Shown in pieces: positions 8,138-17,184 of a stretch of 64,000 nt of DNA (position 1 is the first letter of the stretch; the number at the start of each line of letters is the position of its first letter). The notes below the pieces were generated by a model, which was not told the DNA's origin, did not search any database, and was given only the letters and a program-made list of their open reading frames with translations. This DNA is from JAUZRW01 sp964549915 (GTDB taxonomy: Bacteria > Chloroflexota > Anaerolineae > Aggregatilineales > Phototrophicaceae), in the NCBI GenBank assembly GCA_964549915.1, contig CAZJWX010000005.1, positions 62,001 to 126,000 on the forward strand, given 5' to 3'. A program made the position numbers and the translations under genes.

Positions 8138-8956
8138 CTAGTTCCGTCGGCGGCGCAGCACAGGCGCGATCAATAATACAATCCCAATCACCAGAGCCAC
8201 AGGCCAGCCCTGTGCGATCATCGGCTCCCAATCCGGCACCAATTGATTCACCAGCAGACTGACGACACCCGCTGCGATCAGTGCGGCTCCCGGCAAGCTG
8301 GCACTGCGCTCACCCGGCATCGCCAATGCGCCCAGGAAAAGCGCCAGCCCCGGTGCAATCAGCAGGGGAGGCCAGCCCGTCGCCCACGCAGGAGGTGTCG
8401 GCTGCCCTATGAGAAACAAGGCTCCCGCGAAGAGGGAAAGCAGCAGCCCCACGAAGAGGCTTCCGGGTGCGCGGCTGGAAAACCAGCGGCTCAGCAGCAT
8501 GATCCCCAGGCTTAGCAGCACACCTGCGAGGAGAAGCGGCGGTGCAGGCAGGGCACTGTCCGTCGTCAGCAGGAAGATCAACACCGCGCCCGCGCCCATC
8601 AAGAGGAACGCCGGGACTACCGAGGCGGCTTGCCCGCGCAAGAGGTGATCCGTCGGCAGCGGAGCAGGTTGGGCAGGCATCGCTGCGGCGGCTGCTTCAG
8701 GTTCGTGCTCGGCGTCTGCTGCGTGGCGTTCTTCGATAGCGCCTTCCGCTTCGGTTTCCGCGAGTCGCCTGTCCTCTTCTTCCTGCTCTTCCTGTTTCTG
8801 CTCTTCCTGCGTCAGGGTATGCAGGGAAGCCACCGCCGCCAGCGCACCTTCTACGTCAATCTCGTCGCTGACGGGCGCGATGTCCGCGTCAGAGGGCGCA
8901 TTGCCCTCCGGCTGAGGATCGTCCGGCCGCGTGGGTTGTTCATCATGGTCATTCAT
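8138..8956 (-). CDS. Membrane protein with acidic cytoplasmic N-terminus, unknown function
   Basis: I do not recognise a family. The first 110 residues are hydrophilic and rich in Glu, Gln, Asp and Ala, including a run of E/Q codons likely to form a helix or coiled coil. The rest holds six or so hydrophobic segments ending in 'RRRRN'. A minus-strand TATAAT lies at 8993-8998, which puts a transcription start near 8986. A GTG at 8986 would then be leaderless, so I chose the ATG at 8956, although it lacks a clear Shine-Dalgarno. Spacing of 6 bp to the GT4 gene suggests a role in, or regulation with, polysaccharide synthesis. Confidence 0.75.
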   Translation of the reverse strand: MNDHDEQPTRPDDPQPEGNAPSDADIAPVSDEIDVEGALAAVASLHTLTQEEQKQEEQEEEDRRLAETEAEGAIEERHAADAEHEPEAAAAAMPAQPAPLPTDHLLRGQAASVVPAFLLMGAGAVLIFLLTTDSALPAPPLLLAGVLLSLGIMLLSRWFSSRAPGSLFVGLLLSLFAGALFLIGQPTPPAWATGWPPLLIAPGLALFLGALAMPGERSASLPGAALIAAGVVSLLVNQLVPDWEPMIAQGWPVALVIGIVLLIAPVLRRRRN

Positions 8957-9117
8957 GGCTTTGTCTGTGTCCCAGTCCTGCGTCACGGGAGCATTATAGT
9001 CGCATTTGCTCAGCTATGCTGAACCCAGCCTGATGACACGATAGTACCATGCTCCCATTTGGATTGACAACGACCCCGAAAATCGGGCGCAGGAATGTGC
9101 GGCGAAATGCCAATGCA

Positions 9118-9140
9118 TGTGGTATAGTCATCATACCACA
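9118..9140. promoter_or_regulatory. Operator-like palindrome upstream of ABM gene
   Basis: TGTGGTAT (9118-9125) and ATACCACA (9133-9140) form perfect 8-bp arms around a 7-nt spacer, 22 bp before the next start codon. The same arm sequence recurs at 25278-25328 and 14934-14943. A repressor or activator site is possible. Confidence 0.4.
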
Positions 9141-9162
9141 AGATTAACATTAGGAGTTGCGA

Positions 9163-9471
9163 ATGATTGTTCATGTTGTGACAATGCCTGTTCAACCCGA
9201 CCGCAAAGACGAATTCATCGCTTTCATCAAGCCGCTGGTGGAAGCATCCCGCGAAGAAGCTGGCGTGAATCTCTACAACTATCATTGGAAGGCCGATGAT
9301 GCCAATGCTTTTGTGCTGGTAGAAGAGTACGCCAGCCAGGAAGCGCTGGATGCACACGGTGAGGAAGCCCACACGAAGAAACTCCTCGCCGAAATGCCAG
9401 AGTATCTGACGGGGCCACTGGAACTGCGCCGCTATGATGTCAGCCGGCGTGATATCCAGAGCGTCGGTTGA
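9163..9471 (+). CDS. Antibiotic biosynthesis monooxygenase (ABM) domain protein
   Basis: This 102-residue protein forms a single ferredoxin-like ABM domain: 'MIVHVVTMPVQPDRKDEFIA' as the first strand and helix, and 'FVLVEEYASQEALDAHGEEA' as the characteristic second half with its His. Family members act as dimers in quinone oxidation, autoinducer degradation (LsrG) or haem breakdown. Nothing here picks among them. The ATG at 9163 is preferred over a TTG at 9157 because AGGAG (9152-9156) stands 6 nt before it. It is transcribed alone. Confidence 0.88.
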   Translation: MIVHVVTMPVQPDRKDEFIAFIKPLVEASREEAGVNLYNYHWKADDANAFVLVEEYASQEALDAHGEEAHTKKLLAEMPEYLTGPLELRRYDVSRRDIQSVG

Positions 9472-9477
9472 TGTTCG

Positions 9478-9504
9478 CCTGGGCGACGCCCCCAGGAGTC
9501 GCCC
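9478..9504 (+). terminator. GC-rich hairpin after ABM gene
   Basis: GGGCGAC (9481-9487) pairs with GTCGCCC (9498-9504), and an overlapping alternative CCTGGG/CCCAGG can also form. It begins 7 bp after the stop codon. No T-run follows, so termination would be inefficient or Rho-assisted. Confidence 0.4.
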
Positions 9505-9820
9505 ACATCAGTACCGTGCCGTGCCGACACTCCTAACATTCCTTTATTACGACCTTAACAAAAATTTCATCGCTTGCGTGTAGCGTTTCCAAATCACAAA
9601 CGAATTGTGAACTGTTGTTGCGCATATTGCTGTGGTTGATGATGCACCGTTCCAACACATGAGGGCGTTTCTTTCACACACCGTCGTTGTTTTCACCGCC
9701 AACACCCACACGCCCGCTCTGGTCACCAGATTTCGGGAAACAACCGTCTCAATCCAGGCAGCGGCGTAACTTCAGGTATAGTGAAAGAACCCATCCGCAA
9801 GCAGAGCTTTAGGACACAGT
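9505..9820. other. Intergenic region before surE
   Basis: No gene is visible. The segment is relatively AT-rich. A TATAGT at 9778-9783, some 38 bp before the surE ATG, is a plausible -10 element without a convincing -35. Confidence 0.4.
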
Positions 9821-10663
9821 ATGGACACGCCGCGCCCCTTACTCCTCTTCACGAATGATGATGGCATCGAGTCGCCGGGTCTCTGGGCAGTGGTCTCCGC
9901 CTTTGCCGGCCTCGGGGATTTGCTGGTGGTCGCCCCGCGCGAGCAGCAGTCCGGTATGGCACGCAGTATGCCAACGTACAGCCGGGGCAAGATTTACCCC
10001 TACCAGATGGATACGCCGATTGAGAATTGCCTGGCCTACGCAGTGGACGGCACGCCTGCCCAGGCAGTGCAGCACGGCGTCCTGGAACTGGCGAACCGCA
10101 AACCCGCACTGGCGATTTCCGGCATCAACTATGGTGATAACACGGGCAACGGTGTCACCATTTCGGGGACGGTGGGTGCGGCATTGGAAGCCGCCAGCCT
10201 GGGCATTCAGGCGATTGCCGTCAGCCAGCAGACTCCCTTTGACCTGCACCTGACCTATTCGAACGGTGTGGATTTCAGCGCGGCGGCGGAAATCACCCGG
10301 CGCTTTGGCGAATGGCTGGTCGTGCATCAGGCACTCCCGGATGATGTCGATGTGCTCAAGATTGACGTTCCCTGGGAAGCCACCCCGGATACGGAATGGC
10401 GTATGACACGAGTCAGCCGCCGCCGCGTCTACTGGCCGACGCGCCCGGAACGCGCCAGCCTGCACGCCGATGGCAAACTCGGCTACGAATACAAGGCCGA
10501 TCCGTCCAAGGCAGAACCAGATAGCGATGTCTACGCGCTGATGCATGATGGGGTGGTCTCCGTCACGCCGATGAGCCTGGATCTGTCCTCGCGCACGGAT
10601 CTCTTCCGCCTGCGCCAGATCATTGAAGGCGAGCGCGTGTATGGTTCCGCCGGGGCGGACTGA
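9821..10663 (+). CDS. surE: 5'/3'-nucleotidase SurE
   Basis: SurE removes phosphate from nucleoside 5'- and 3'-monophosphates and short polyphosphates in a metal-dependent reaction. The N-terminal motif 'LLFTNDDGIESPGLWAV' carries the metal Asp-Asp pair, 'VVAPREQQSGMARS' the Ser/Asn ligand loop, and 'ISGINYGDNTGNGVTISGTV' the diagnostic Asn motif. Length (280 residues) is slightly above the usual 250-260. It is followed by an intrinsic terminator and appears monocistronic. Confidence 0.95.
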   Translation: MDTPRPLLLFTNDDGIESPGLWAVVSAFAGLGDLLVVAPREQQSGMARSMPTYSRGKIYPYQMDTPIENCLAYAVDGTPAQAVQHGVLELANRKPALAISGINYGDNTGNGVTISGTVGAALEAASLGIQAIAVSQQTPFDLHLTYSNGVDFSAAAEITRRFGEWLVVHQALPDDVDVLKIDVPWEATPDTEWRMTRVSRRRVYWPTRPERASLHADGKLGYEYKADPSKAEPDSDVYALMHDGVVSVTPMSLDLSSRTDLFRLRQIIEGERVYGSAGAD

Positions 10664-10695
10664 ATAGGTCAACTGGCCTATAAGATCCTCCAACG

Positions 10696-10721
10696 AAAGG
10701 TCGCTTTTTGCGGCCTTTTTT
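10696..10721 (+). terminator. Intrinsic terminator of surE
   Basis: AAAGGTCGC (10696-10704) pairs with GCGGCCTTT (10710-10718), with one G-T wobble and a TTTTT loop, and is followed by further T residues. It begins 33 bp after the surE stop. Confidence 0.8.
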
Positions 10722-10785
10722 GCGTTTTTGGGGCAGTTGCGCCTGATTGTGAGGAATGTCTGAGGAGATTATGAGAGATGCGTGT

Positions 10786-10791
10786 TATAAT
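10786..10791 (+). promoter_or_regulatory. Consensus -10 element (TATAAT) of histidine kinase gene
   Basis: A perfect TATAAT lies 32 bp before the kinase ATG. No good -35 hexamer stands 16-18 bp upstream. Confidence 0.45.
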
Positions 10792-10823
10792 GTCGCTGAA
10801 AGCAGTACAAGCGGAGGCCAACA

Positions 10824-12404
10824 ATGTTGATTTCGTCCAAGAAGAAGCAGAGCGCGAGTGCAGCCCAGCAGGAGGCGAATCACTTTGTTCAATCCGCCCT
10901 GGATGCACTCGCCGCCCACGTCGCCATCCTCGATGAATCTGGCGAGATCATCGGCGTGAACAAAGCCTGGCGCAATTTTGCAGAGGCCAATGGCTTCAAA
11001 GACGCGCACTATGGCATCGGCACGAATTATTTACGAGTATGCGATACCTCGGCGCAGCGTAATTCCCAGGATGCCCCCCAGGTCGCGACTGGCATCCGGG
11101 ACATCCTCAAAGGTCGCGAGCAAGAATTCCAGCTTGAATACCCCTGCCACAGCCCGACGGAAAAGCGCTGGTTCGTCGTGCGCGTGAGCCGTTTCGAGTG
11201 GTATGACGATGTGCGGCTGATTGTCGCACACCAGAACGTGACCGACCTCAAGTCAGCGCAGATCGAACTGGCGGAGAGCAAACACCGCATTCAAGCCATT
11301 CTCGATAATGTGAATAATGGTATCCTCACCCTGAACCCAAGGGGCATCATCGAAATCGCCAATCCTGCCGCTGCGCGTATCTTCGGCTACACCATCGAAG
11401 AGCTGGTCGGCACGCACCTGAGCAGCATCATCGATGAACCCTTCGAGAGCATGAAATCCCTCAAGCGCCTCAACGGGGAGCACGGGCACGAGATCACCGG
11501 TTGCCGCAAGGATGGCAGCGCATTCCCGATGTATTTTTCCCTCAACGAACTGCGACTCAACAACAGTGGCAGCCTCTACACCTGCATCGTCCAGGACTTG
11601 ACCTATCGCAAGCGTATGGAAGCCGAGATCATTGAGCGCGAGCGCGTACAGGTGGCGCTGGAAAAAGAGCGTGAGCTGCGCGAATTGAAAGATCGCTTTC
11701 TTTCGATGATGGGGCATGAACTGAACACGCCGCTGACGAGCATCAGCCTCTCCTACGACATGATCAAGAAGTACGGCGATATTTCCACGAAGGAAGAGAA
11801 CGATCAGGCGCTGGACAACATTCAGCAGCAGGTGCAGCACCTGCGCTCCATGGTTCAGGATGTGATGACCTTCAGCCGTTCGGAGAGCAACGGTTTCAGC
11901 ATCGAGCCGGAAGCAACCGACCTGATCACCTACTGCCGCGATGTGGTGGAAGAATTTCAGTTCACCTACCACAAGACGCATCGGGTCGAATTTGAGTGTG
12001 ATGAGCGCGATATTCGCGCAGAAATCGACCGACGGCTGCTGCGGCGGGTCTTCACCAATTTGCTGAGCAATGCCATCAAGTATTCGCCAGAGGGGGGCAG
12101 CGTGAGCTTCCGGCTGGGGCTGGATGACGCGCGGCGCAACGCCTACATCGAAGTCCAGGACTCCGGCATCGGCATCCCGGAAGAAGACCGACCGCGCCTC
12201 TTCGAACCGTTCCACCGCGCCGGCAATGTCGATTCGCTGCCGGGGACGGGGCTGGGGCTGCCCATCGCCAAGCAGACGGTGGAATTACACAACGGCGAAA
12301 TCGGCTTCGAGACCGAAATCGGTACCGGGACGACCTTCTACATCGCCCTGCCGCTGCGCCAGCCGCGCCCGACGGACGATGAACGCGGAGACTTGCTGAA
12401 ATGA
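10824..12404 (+). CDS. PAS-domain sensor histidine kinase, soluble
   Basis: This 526-residue cytoplasmic kinase has no membrane segment. A first PAS-like domain (about 20-135) and a second, clearer PAS (about 150-265, 'NPRGIIEIANPAAARIFGYT') precede a coiled-coil linker. The HisKA box 'MMGHELNTPL' puts the phosphoacceptor at His298. The ATPase domain has an N-box 'NLLSNAIKYSP', 'DSGIGIPEEDRPRLFEPFHR' and 'GTGLGLPIAK'. All catalytic boxes are intact. No response regulator is adjacent, so it is an orphan kinase. The input signal is unknown. Confidence 0.95.
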   Translation: MLISSKKKQSASAAQQEANHFVQSALDALAAHVAILDESGEIIGVNKAWRNFAEANGFKDAHYGIGTNYLRVCDTSAQRNSQDAPQVATGIRDILKGREQEFQLEYPCHSPTEKRWFVVRVSRFEWYDDVRLIVAHQNVTDLKSAQIELAESKHRIQAILDNVNNGILTLNPRGIIEIANPAAARIFGYTIEELVGTHLSSIIDEPFESMKSLKRLNGEHGHEITGCRKDGSAFPMYFSLNELRLNNSGSLYTCIVQDLTYRKRMEAEIIERERVQVALEKERELRELKDRFLSMMGHELNTPLTSISLSYDMIKKYGDISTKEENDQALDNIQQQVQHLRSMVQDVMTFSRSESNGFSIEPEATDLITYCRDVVEEFQFTYHKTHRVEFECDERDIRAEIDRRLLRRVFTNLLSNAIKYSPEGGSVSFRLGLDDARRNAYIEVQDSGIGIPEEDRPRLFEPFHRAGNVDSLPGTGLGLPIAKQTVELHNGEIGFETEIGTGTTFYIALPLRQPRPTDDERGDLLK

Positions 12405-12409
12405 GCCGT

Positions 12410-12434
12410 GCAGGGGGCGGCATCGCGCCCCTGC
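12410..12434. terminator. Hairpin between convergent kinase and cpaF genes
   Basis: GCAGGGG (12410-12416) pairs with CCCCTGC (12428-12434), and inner CG/CG pairs extend the stem past one bulged G. It fills the gap between two convergent stops. It lacks a T-run on either side. Confidence 0.45.
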
Positions 12435-12460
12435 GATTGCGCTCCTGCGCATGACGGCGC

Positions 12461-14053
12461 TTACTTGCCGTCGCCGAACTGGTTGCGTCCTGCGCCGAAG
12501 ATGCTCGGCGATAGGTGGAAGCCGAACTGCTTCAACCGACCCAGGAAGCCCGGCGGGAAACCACTCGCCAATAGTTCTCCACCGCCCTCGTGCGAATACC
12601 CCGGCCCGCGATGGTCGGGCGTCTTGTAGACGAAGATGTCTTGCAGCGTGACGTTCGACCCCTCAATGCCGACCATCTCCGAAACCTGCACCACTTTGCG
12701 GCTGCCGTCTTTCAGGCGCGCAGCCGCCACGAACAGATCGACGGCGGAAGCGATTTGCGCACGAATCACCTCAACGGGTAGATCCATCCCGGCCATCATG
12801 CAGAGCGTCTCCAGGCGGGCGACAGCATCGCGCGGGGAGTTGGCATGAACGGTCGTCAGCGATCCATCGTGCCCGGTATTCATGGCTTGCAACATATCCA
12901 GCGCCTCACCGCTGCGACATTCGCCCACCACCAGACGATCCGGACGCATACGCAGTGACCCCTTGACCAGATCCCGAATCTCCACGCGGCCTTCGTGTTC
13001 GGTGCCGGGGATGGGTGGAGCCGTCTCCAGGCGGACGACGTGGCGCTGCGCCAGTTGCAGCTCAGCGGAGTCTTCCACTGTGACGATGCGTTCGTCTTCG
13101 GGAATGAAGGAACTGAGGACGTTGAGCAGCGTAGTCTTGCCCGAACCAGTGCCCCCTGCGACGACGATATTCAAGCGCGAGACGACGCAAGCCTCGAAGA
13201 ATGCCGCGACTTCTTCTGTGAAAGAACCGAAGCGGATGAGGTCATCGACCGTCAGGCGCTTGTCCGGGAATTTGCGGATGGTGATGGTCGTCCCCTGCAA
13301 GGCCGACGGCGAACCGACGATGTGAACGCGCGAACCATCCGGCAGGCGGGCATCTACCAGGGGATTGCTGCGATCCAGCGAGCGCTGCAAGGGGCGCACG
13401 ATGCGCTGCGCCGTCCAGCGGACGTGATCTTCGTCATCGAAGACGACGTTGGTTTCGGCGAGCTTGCCTTTGTATTCTGCGAAGATGACATCCGGGCCAT
13501 TCACCATGATTTCGGAATATTCGCGATTCTCAATCAGCGGTTGGATCGCGCCGAACCCCAGCAAATCGTCCAGCAAGCCCAGCAGCAGCGTGCGATATTG
13601 CTCTCGCGGCATGTTGATCTGCATTTTGCGCAGGGCGACTTGCAACCGCTCTTCGATGACGCGGCATTTTTCTTCATCATCGCGCTGCCAGTGGTCGGCT
13701 TCGTCAATCCGTGCCAGGAGTCTGGTTCGTAGCTGCTTACGAAGCTGTGCCAATTTCTCCGGTGTGCGCTGCTTGGGCGGCACGACATAGCCTGTATCCA
13801 GCACCCAGGAGCCATCTTCCAGCACATCGACCACCGTCACTTTGGTCAACCCCTGACCAATAGTGAAGGTCTTCTCAGGATCAGGTGCTGGCGGCGCGGG
13901 TTCCTCCGGCAATGGAGAGCCGATCAGTTCGTCAAATTCATCTTCCAGCGAAGGCTGGGTGGGTTTTTCGTCTGTGGGTGGCGGCGCGGCTCGGCGTGCC
14001 TTTTTCTTGAGCGGCTCGCGAACGTCGTTGCGCTTGTTGCTGAGTAAGGCCAT
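12461..14053 (-). CDS. cpaF: CpaF/TadA-type secretion ATPase
   Basis: This 530-residue PilT/GspE-superfamily ATPase belongs to the CpaF branch that powers Tad pili and related machines. Walker A is 'VVAGGTGSGKTTLLNVLSSF', followed by an Asp-box 'VTVEDSAELQLAQRH'. Walker B lies in 'RPDRLVVGECRSGEALDML' and a His-box in 'SLTTVHANSPRDAVARLETL'. The N-terminal 70 residues are Pro- and charge-rich. I chose the ATG at 14053 ('MALLSNKRN'), which has AGGGG upstream. The frame stays open to 14509, but that part overlaps the next gene and looks non-coding. No other tad/cpa gene lies in the window. Confidence 0.93.
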   Translation of the reverse strand: MALLSNKRNDVREPLKKKARRAAPPPTDEKPTQPSLEDEFDELIGSPLPEEPAPPAPDPEKTFTIGQGLTKVTVVDVLEDGSWVLDTGYVVPPKQRTPEKLAQLRKQLRTRLLARIDEADHWQRDDEEKCRVIEERLQVALRKMQINMPREQYRTLLLGLLDDLLGFGAIQPLIENREYSEIMVNGPDVIFAEYKGKLAETNVVFDDEDHVRWTAQRIVRPLQRSLDRSNPLVDARLPDGSRVHIVGSPSALQGTTITIRKFPDKRLTVDDLIRFGSFTEEVAAFFEACVVSRLNIVVAGGTGSGKTTLLNVLSSFIPEDERIVTVEDSAELQLAQRHVVRLETAPPIPGTEHEGRVEIRDLVKGSLRMRPDRLVVGECRSGEALDMLQAMNTGHDGSLTTVHANSPRDAVARLETLCMMAGMDLPVEVIRAQIASAVDLFVAAARLKDGSRKVVQVSEMVGIEGSNVTLQDIFVYKTPDHRGPGYSHEGGGELLASGFPPGFLGRLKQFGFHLSPSIFGAGRNQFGDGK

Positions 14054-14276
14054 TGAAATACCCCTGCGATTCGTGTGCGGACAATCCTCTCTCAGTGTAC
14101 GTGCAAAAACGGGTTGTAAAATTAAGAAAGGTGAAATCAAGAGGGTTATGTAAATCTTTCCGCAATTATTTTGCGTGCAGAGGTGGACTCCGAAGGGGGG
14201 TACTACCAGGACACGGCGGAACCGTGCCCGGTTGCTGTAGATCATGCCAGTTCGCCCGGTCACAATCCGGTTGGTT

Positions 14277-14900
14277 TCACGGGGTCTCTTCCGTTGCGAC
14301 GGACGACTCGACTGCTTCGCCTGCGTTGTCAGCGGTTTCTTCAGTAGCGGCGGGCGATTGCGTACCCTCATCCACCTCTTCCGCTTCCTCGGCCTCGTCC
14401 GTCGCGTCTTCCACTGGCTCGGCTTCCTCGGTGACGGCGGGGGTTGGCGCGTCTTCCGCGACGACGGTCGGCGCATTGAACAGCGCATAGATGCCGAAGC
14501 CCAGGGCAACCGTCACCAGCCAGAGACTGAGCGTGATGCGCATGGGTGTCTTGATATTGCGGATGCGAAAGAGGACGATGCGTTCCAGGGGAGTGTCCTC
14601 TGTCCACATCAGCAGTACCAGATAGGTTCCCATGATCTGTGCGATAGCGCCCGTGATCAGGTGAATCGTAGGCAGAATGAAGTTGAGGTCTGTACGATCT
14701 GGCGTGAATTCCACTACCTGACGGTAGGAATTGGCCATCAGCAAGGCGATCAGCACCCAGTTCAAGACCACGACGGCGGTCATCACCAGCTTATGCTGCG
14801 GATCGAACATTTTGCGGCGGGCGAAGTAATAGCCCAGCAGCATCAAGGGGACGAGCAGAAAGATATAGCTGAGCAAGACGGTGGTTCCGTTCAACGGCAT
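14277..14900 (-). CDS. Four-helix membrane protein with acidic C-terminal tail (DUF420-like?)
   Basis: This 207-residue protein has four hydrophobic helices in residues 5-145, with His residues in or near helices ('DPQHKLVM', 'TIHLITG'), reminiscent of DUF420 or b-type cytochrome-like membrane proteins. The last 60 residues are almost entirely Glu, Ala, Thr, Val and Asp and are probably disordered. The family assignment is weak. The gene lies upstream of cpaF in the same direction with a 223-bp gap containing a hairpin near 14202-14222 (GGCACGG/CCGTGTC on the minus strand) that may end its transcript. Confidence 0.8.
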   Translation of the reverse strand: MPLNGTTVLLSYIFLLVPLMLLGYYFARRKMFDPQHKLVMTAVVVLNWVLIALLMANSYRQVVEFTPDRTDLNFILPTIHLITGAIAQIMGTYLVLLMWTEDTPLERIVLFRIRNIKTPMRITLSLWLVTVALGFGIYALFNAPTVVAEDAPTPAVTEEAEPVEDATDEAEEAEEVDEGTQSPAATEETADNAGEAVESSVATEETP

Positions 14901-15110
14901 AGCAGTTCCCTCACGGTGAGATGGTTAAGCCCCCAATACCACAGCATAACGCCGATTCCGCACAGCGCAATCGAAGCGAAGGGGTCACTCCTTACTTACG
15001 CACCCGGTCGCGTGTGCCGATGAATAGAACTGCAAAGAACCCGTCAAAAGTTCGCGCCAGCCAGCGCGTCCCCACACACGCTGGTCATTCGCAGAGGAGA
15101 AAAGCAGGGG

Positions 15111-15548
15111 TTAGTTGAATACGACAGAGATACGAAGTTTGCCCAACATAAGCGTGTCGCCGGAACGAAGTTGCACGGCACGGTGCGGTGAAATGCGCTT
15201 TTCATTGACGAAGGTGCCGTTGGTGCTGTCCAGGTCTGTGATATACAGGCGGCTTTGATCCATATGGAGCTGCGCATGAATGCGCGAAACGCTGCGCGCC
15301 GCTGCATCGTACTGCGAGAAATCCAGGAAATTGGATTTCGGGGCGGGACGCCTCTCGAAGCGACCTAGCAAGCAGTGGCTCTCTTCCGCGATGATCACCC
15401 GTTCGACGCGGTTGTGAATCAGAATCAGCACTTCGCGGGAGACGCCCAGCGTCCCGGTGCCGATTTCCCGCGTTGTTTGCTTCAGCATGGACTCGCGAAT
15501 ATACGTCTCTTGGTCTTCCAGGATGGCGGTTTGTCTCGTCTTATCCAT
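15111..15548 (-). CDS. FHA-domain phosphothreonine-binding protein
   Basis: This 145-residue protein holds one forkhead-associated domain in its C-terminal two thirds: 'LLGRFERR' (the Gly-Arg phosphothreonine contact), 'SRIHAQLHM' (the Ser/His pair) and 'DLDSTNGTFVN' (the Asn loop). The N-terminal 45 residues contain Thr residues that could be phosphorylated, as in GarA/OdhI-type regulators. A partner Ser/Thr kinase is not in the window. AAGGGG precedes the ATG by 5-6 nt. Two palindromes lie upstream at 15589-15611. Confidence 0.92.
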   Translation of the reverse strand: MDKTRQTAILEDQETYIRESMLKQTTREIGTGTLGVSREVLILIHNRVERVIIAEESHCLLGRFERRPAPKSNFLDFSQYDAAARSVSRIHAQLHMDQSRLYITDLDSTNGTFVNEKRISPHRAVQLRSGDTLMLGKLRISVVFN

Positions 15549-16002
15549 CTTGTCCCCTTGCTGCTATTCGTTCCTAATAGCGCATACCGACACCGGTGTC
15601 ATGCCAGGCATAACACTCTACCTTAAGCTACCACAAACCCCGCAATTCTTTGTTTGTGATTCATTGTCTTTTGTATGCCACTTGTGATGTTTGCCCGGTT
15701 CAACCATGACAATCATCACCCTAAAAACGAGATTCTGATCGTGAACCAACGAAAAATAAACGAACCCTGTTGCACAGTATACGCGAAAATCTTACGCCGC
15801 AGCTTTCGATTTGATTATAGTTTCTGCCCTGTCGCGCCGCCTTTCGTTTGCTTGTTGTTACATTTCCTAACTTTCCACCGATTTTTTCGCTGCGCGTCTG
15901 TGCTGGGGGCCGGGTAACCTTTTCCTGCCTGTCGTCTTCGCCGCCTGCACCGTGTTACAATGCACGCCATGTATACGAAGTAACCGAGAATCAGAGAACC
16001 CT
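15549..16002. other. Divergent intergenic region with palindromes
   Basis: This region separates the FHA gene from tsaD. A perfect 12-bp palindrome GACACCGGTGTC (15589-15600) abuts ATGCC-A-GGCAT (15601-15611), 41 bp above the FHA start; these look like protein-binding sites. The rest (15620-15950) is AT-rich relative to its surroundings, with no convincing gene, RNA or paired promoter elements. Confidence 0.45.
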
Positions 16003-17070
16003 ATGAACATCCTCGGCATTGAGACCTCCTGTGACGAGACGGCTGCCGGCGTCGTTGTCGATGGGCGTACCATTGCGTCCAATATCGTCGCCACGCAGAT
16101 TGACCTGCACGCAGAATACGGCGGTGTCTTCCCGGAAGTGGCCTCCCGTGCGCACACCGAGTCCATCAGCGCTGTCGTCGAACAGGCCATGGAAGACGCA
16201 GGCATGACCTACGACCAACTGGACGCTGTTGCGGTCACGCGCGGTCCGGGCCTGGTTGGTAGCTTGTTGGTGGGCATCAATTTTGCCAAGGGATTGGCGC
16301 TAATGAACAATCTGCCGCTGCTGCCGATCAACCATCTGGAAGGCCACGTCTATTCGTTGTGGTTGACGCAGCCCTTCCGCGAACTGCTCTTCCCCGTGCT
16401 GGTATTGATTGTCAGCGGTGGGCACACCGAACTGCTTCTGATGAAGGATCACGGGGTGTATGAACGCCTGGGGGGTACGCTGGATGACGCAGCAGGCGAA
16501 GCCTTCGACAAAGTGGGGCGTCTGCTTGAACTGCCTTTCCCCGGCGGACCCAATATCGAGCGTGCGGCCAATAACGGCAATCCGACCGCCTACGCCTTTC
16601 CGCGTGCCAAGCGCGATACCAGCTATGATTTCAGCTTCAGCGGTTTGAAGACGGCGGTCATGCGCGAGGTCACCGTGCAGCCCAGCGGCACGGCTCGCAG
16701 CCGTCGGGAACGCGGGGCAGAGAAGAACGCCCAACTGCGCAGCGATGTCTCCGTGAACGATGTAGCGGCCAGCTTCCAGGCCGCAGTGACCGATGTGCTG
16801 GTGGAGAAGACCGCCCGTGCCGCGAAAGCCACCGGAGCGAGCGAAATCCTCCTCGCCGGGGGAGTCAGCGCGAATACCCAGTTGCGTCAGAAGATGCGCC
16901 GTGAGACAGAACTTCCGGTGCGCTATCCGCCGCTGAACCTCTGCACGGATAACGGCGCGATGATCGCGGCGGCGGCCTACTACCGCCATCAACTCGGCCT
17001 GCAACCGTCGCTGCACTTCGATGCTGCGCCCATGTGGCCGTTGAACAACGAGACCTACCACAGCGGATGA
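16003..17070 (+). CDS. tsaD: tRNA N6-threonylcarbamoyladenosine transferase TsaD
   Basis: TsaD transfers the threonylcarbamoyl group to A37 of ANN-decoding tRNAs, working with TsaB and TsaE. 'MNILGIETSCDETAAGVVVD' is the universal N-terminus and fixes the start at 16003. 'INHLEGHVYS' holds the metal-binding HxxxH, and 'GGHTELLLM' and 'LAGGVSANTQL' are the ASKHA nucleotide motifs. At 355 residues it is near the top of the usual range because of a basic insertion around residues 220-240 ('SRRERGAEKN'). TsaB and TsaE are not in the window. Confidence 0.97.
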   Translation: MNILGIETSCDETAAGVVVDGRTIASNIVATQIDLHAEYGGVFPEVASRAHTESISAVVEQAMEDAGMTYDQLDAVAVTRGPGLVGSLLVGINFAKGLALMNNLPLLPINHLEGHVYSLWLTQPFRELLFPVLVLIVSGGHTELLLMKDHGVYERLGGTLDDAAGEAFDKVGRLLELPFPGGPNIERAANNGNPTAYAFPRAKRDTSYDFSFSGLKTAVMREVTVQPSGTARSRRERGAEKNAQLRSDVSVNDVAASFQAAVTDVLVEKTARAAKATGASEILLAGGVSANTQLRQKMRRETELPVRYPPLNLCTDNGAMIAAAAYYRHQLGLQPSLHFDAAPMWPLNNETYHSG

Positions 17071-17184
17071 TCTGCGCCGTGTGATGATATATCGTCCGAC
17101 GGCATGCATGACTTCTTTTCGCTGGTGCAAAAGCTGAACTGCCACTACACTGAGGGTGCCTGTTCGACGAGCCAGGGGGAATTC

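Noticed and set aside
14054..14509. N-terminal extension of the CpaF-type ATPase
   Set aside because: The extension is Arg/Pro-rich, overlaps the DUF420-like gene and lacks a ribosome site, whereas ATG 14053 has AGGGG.
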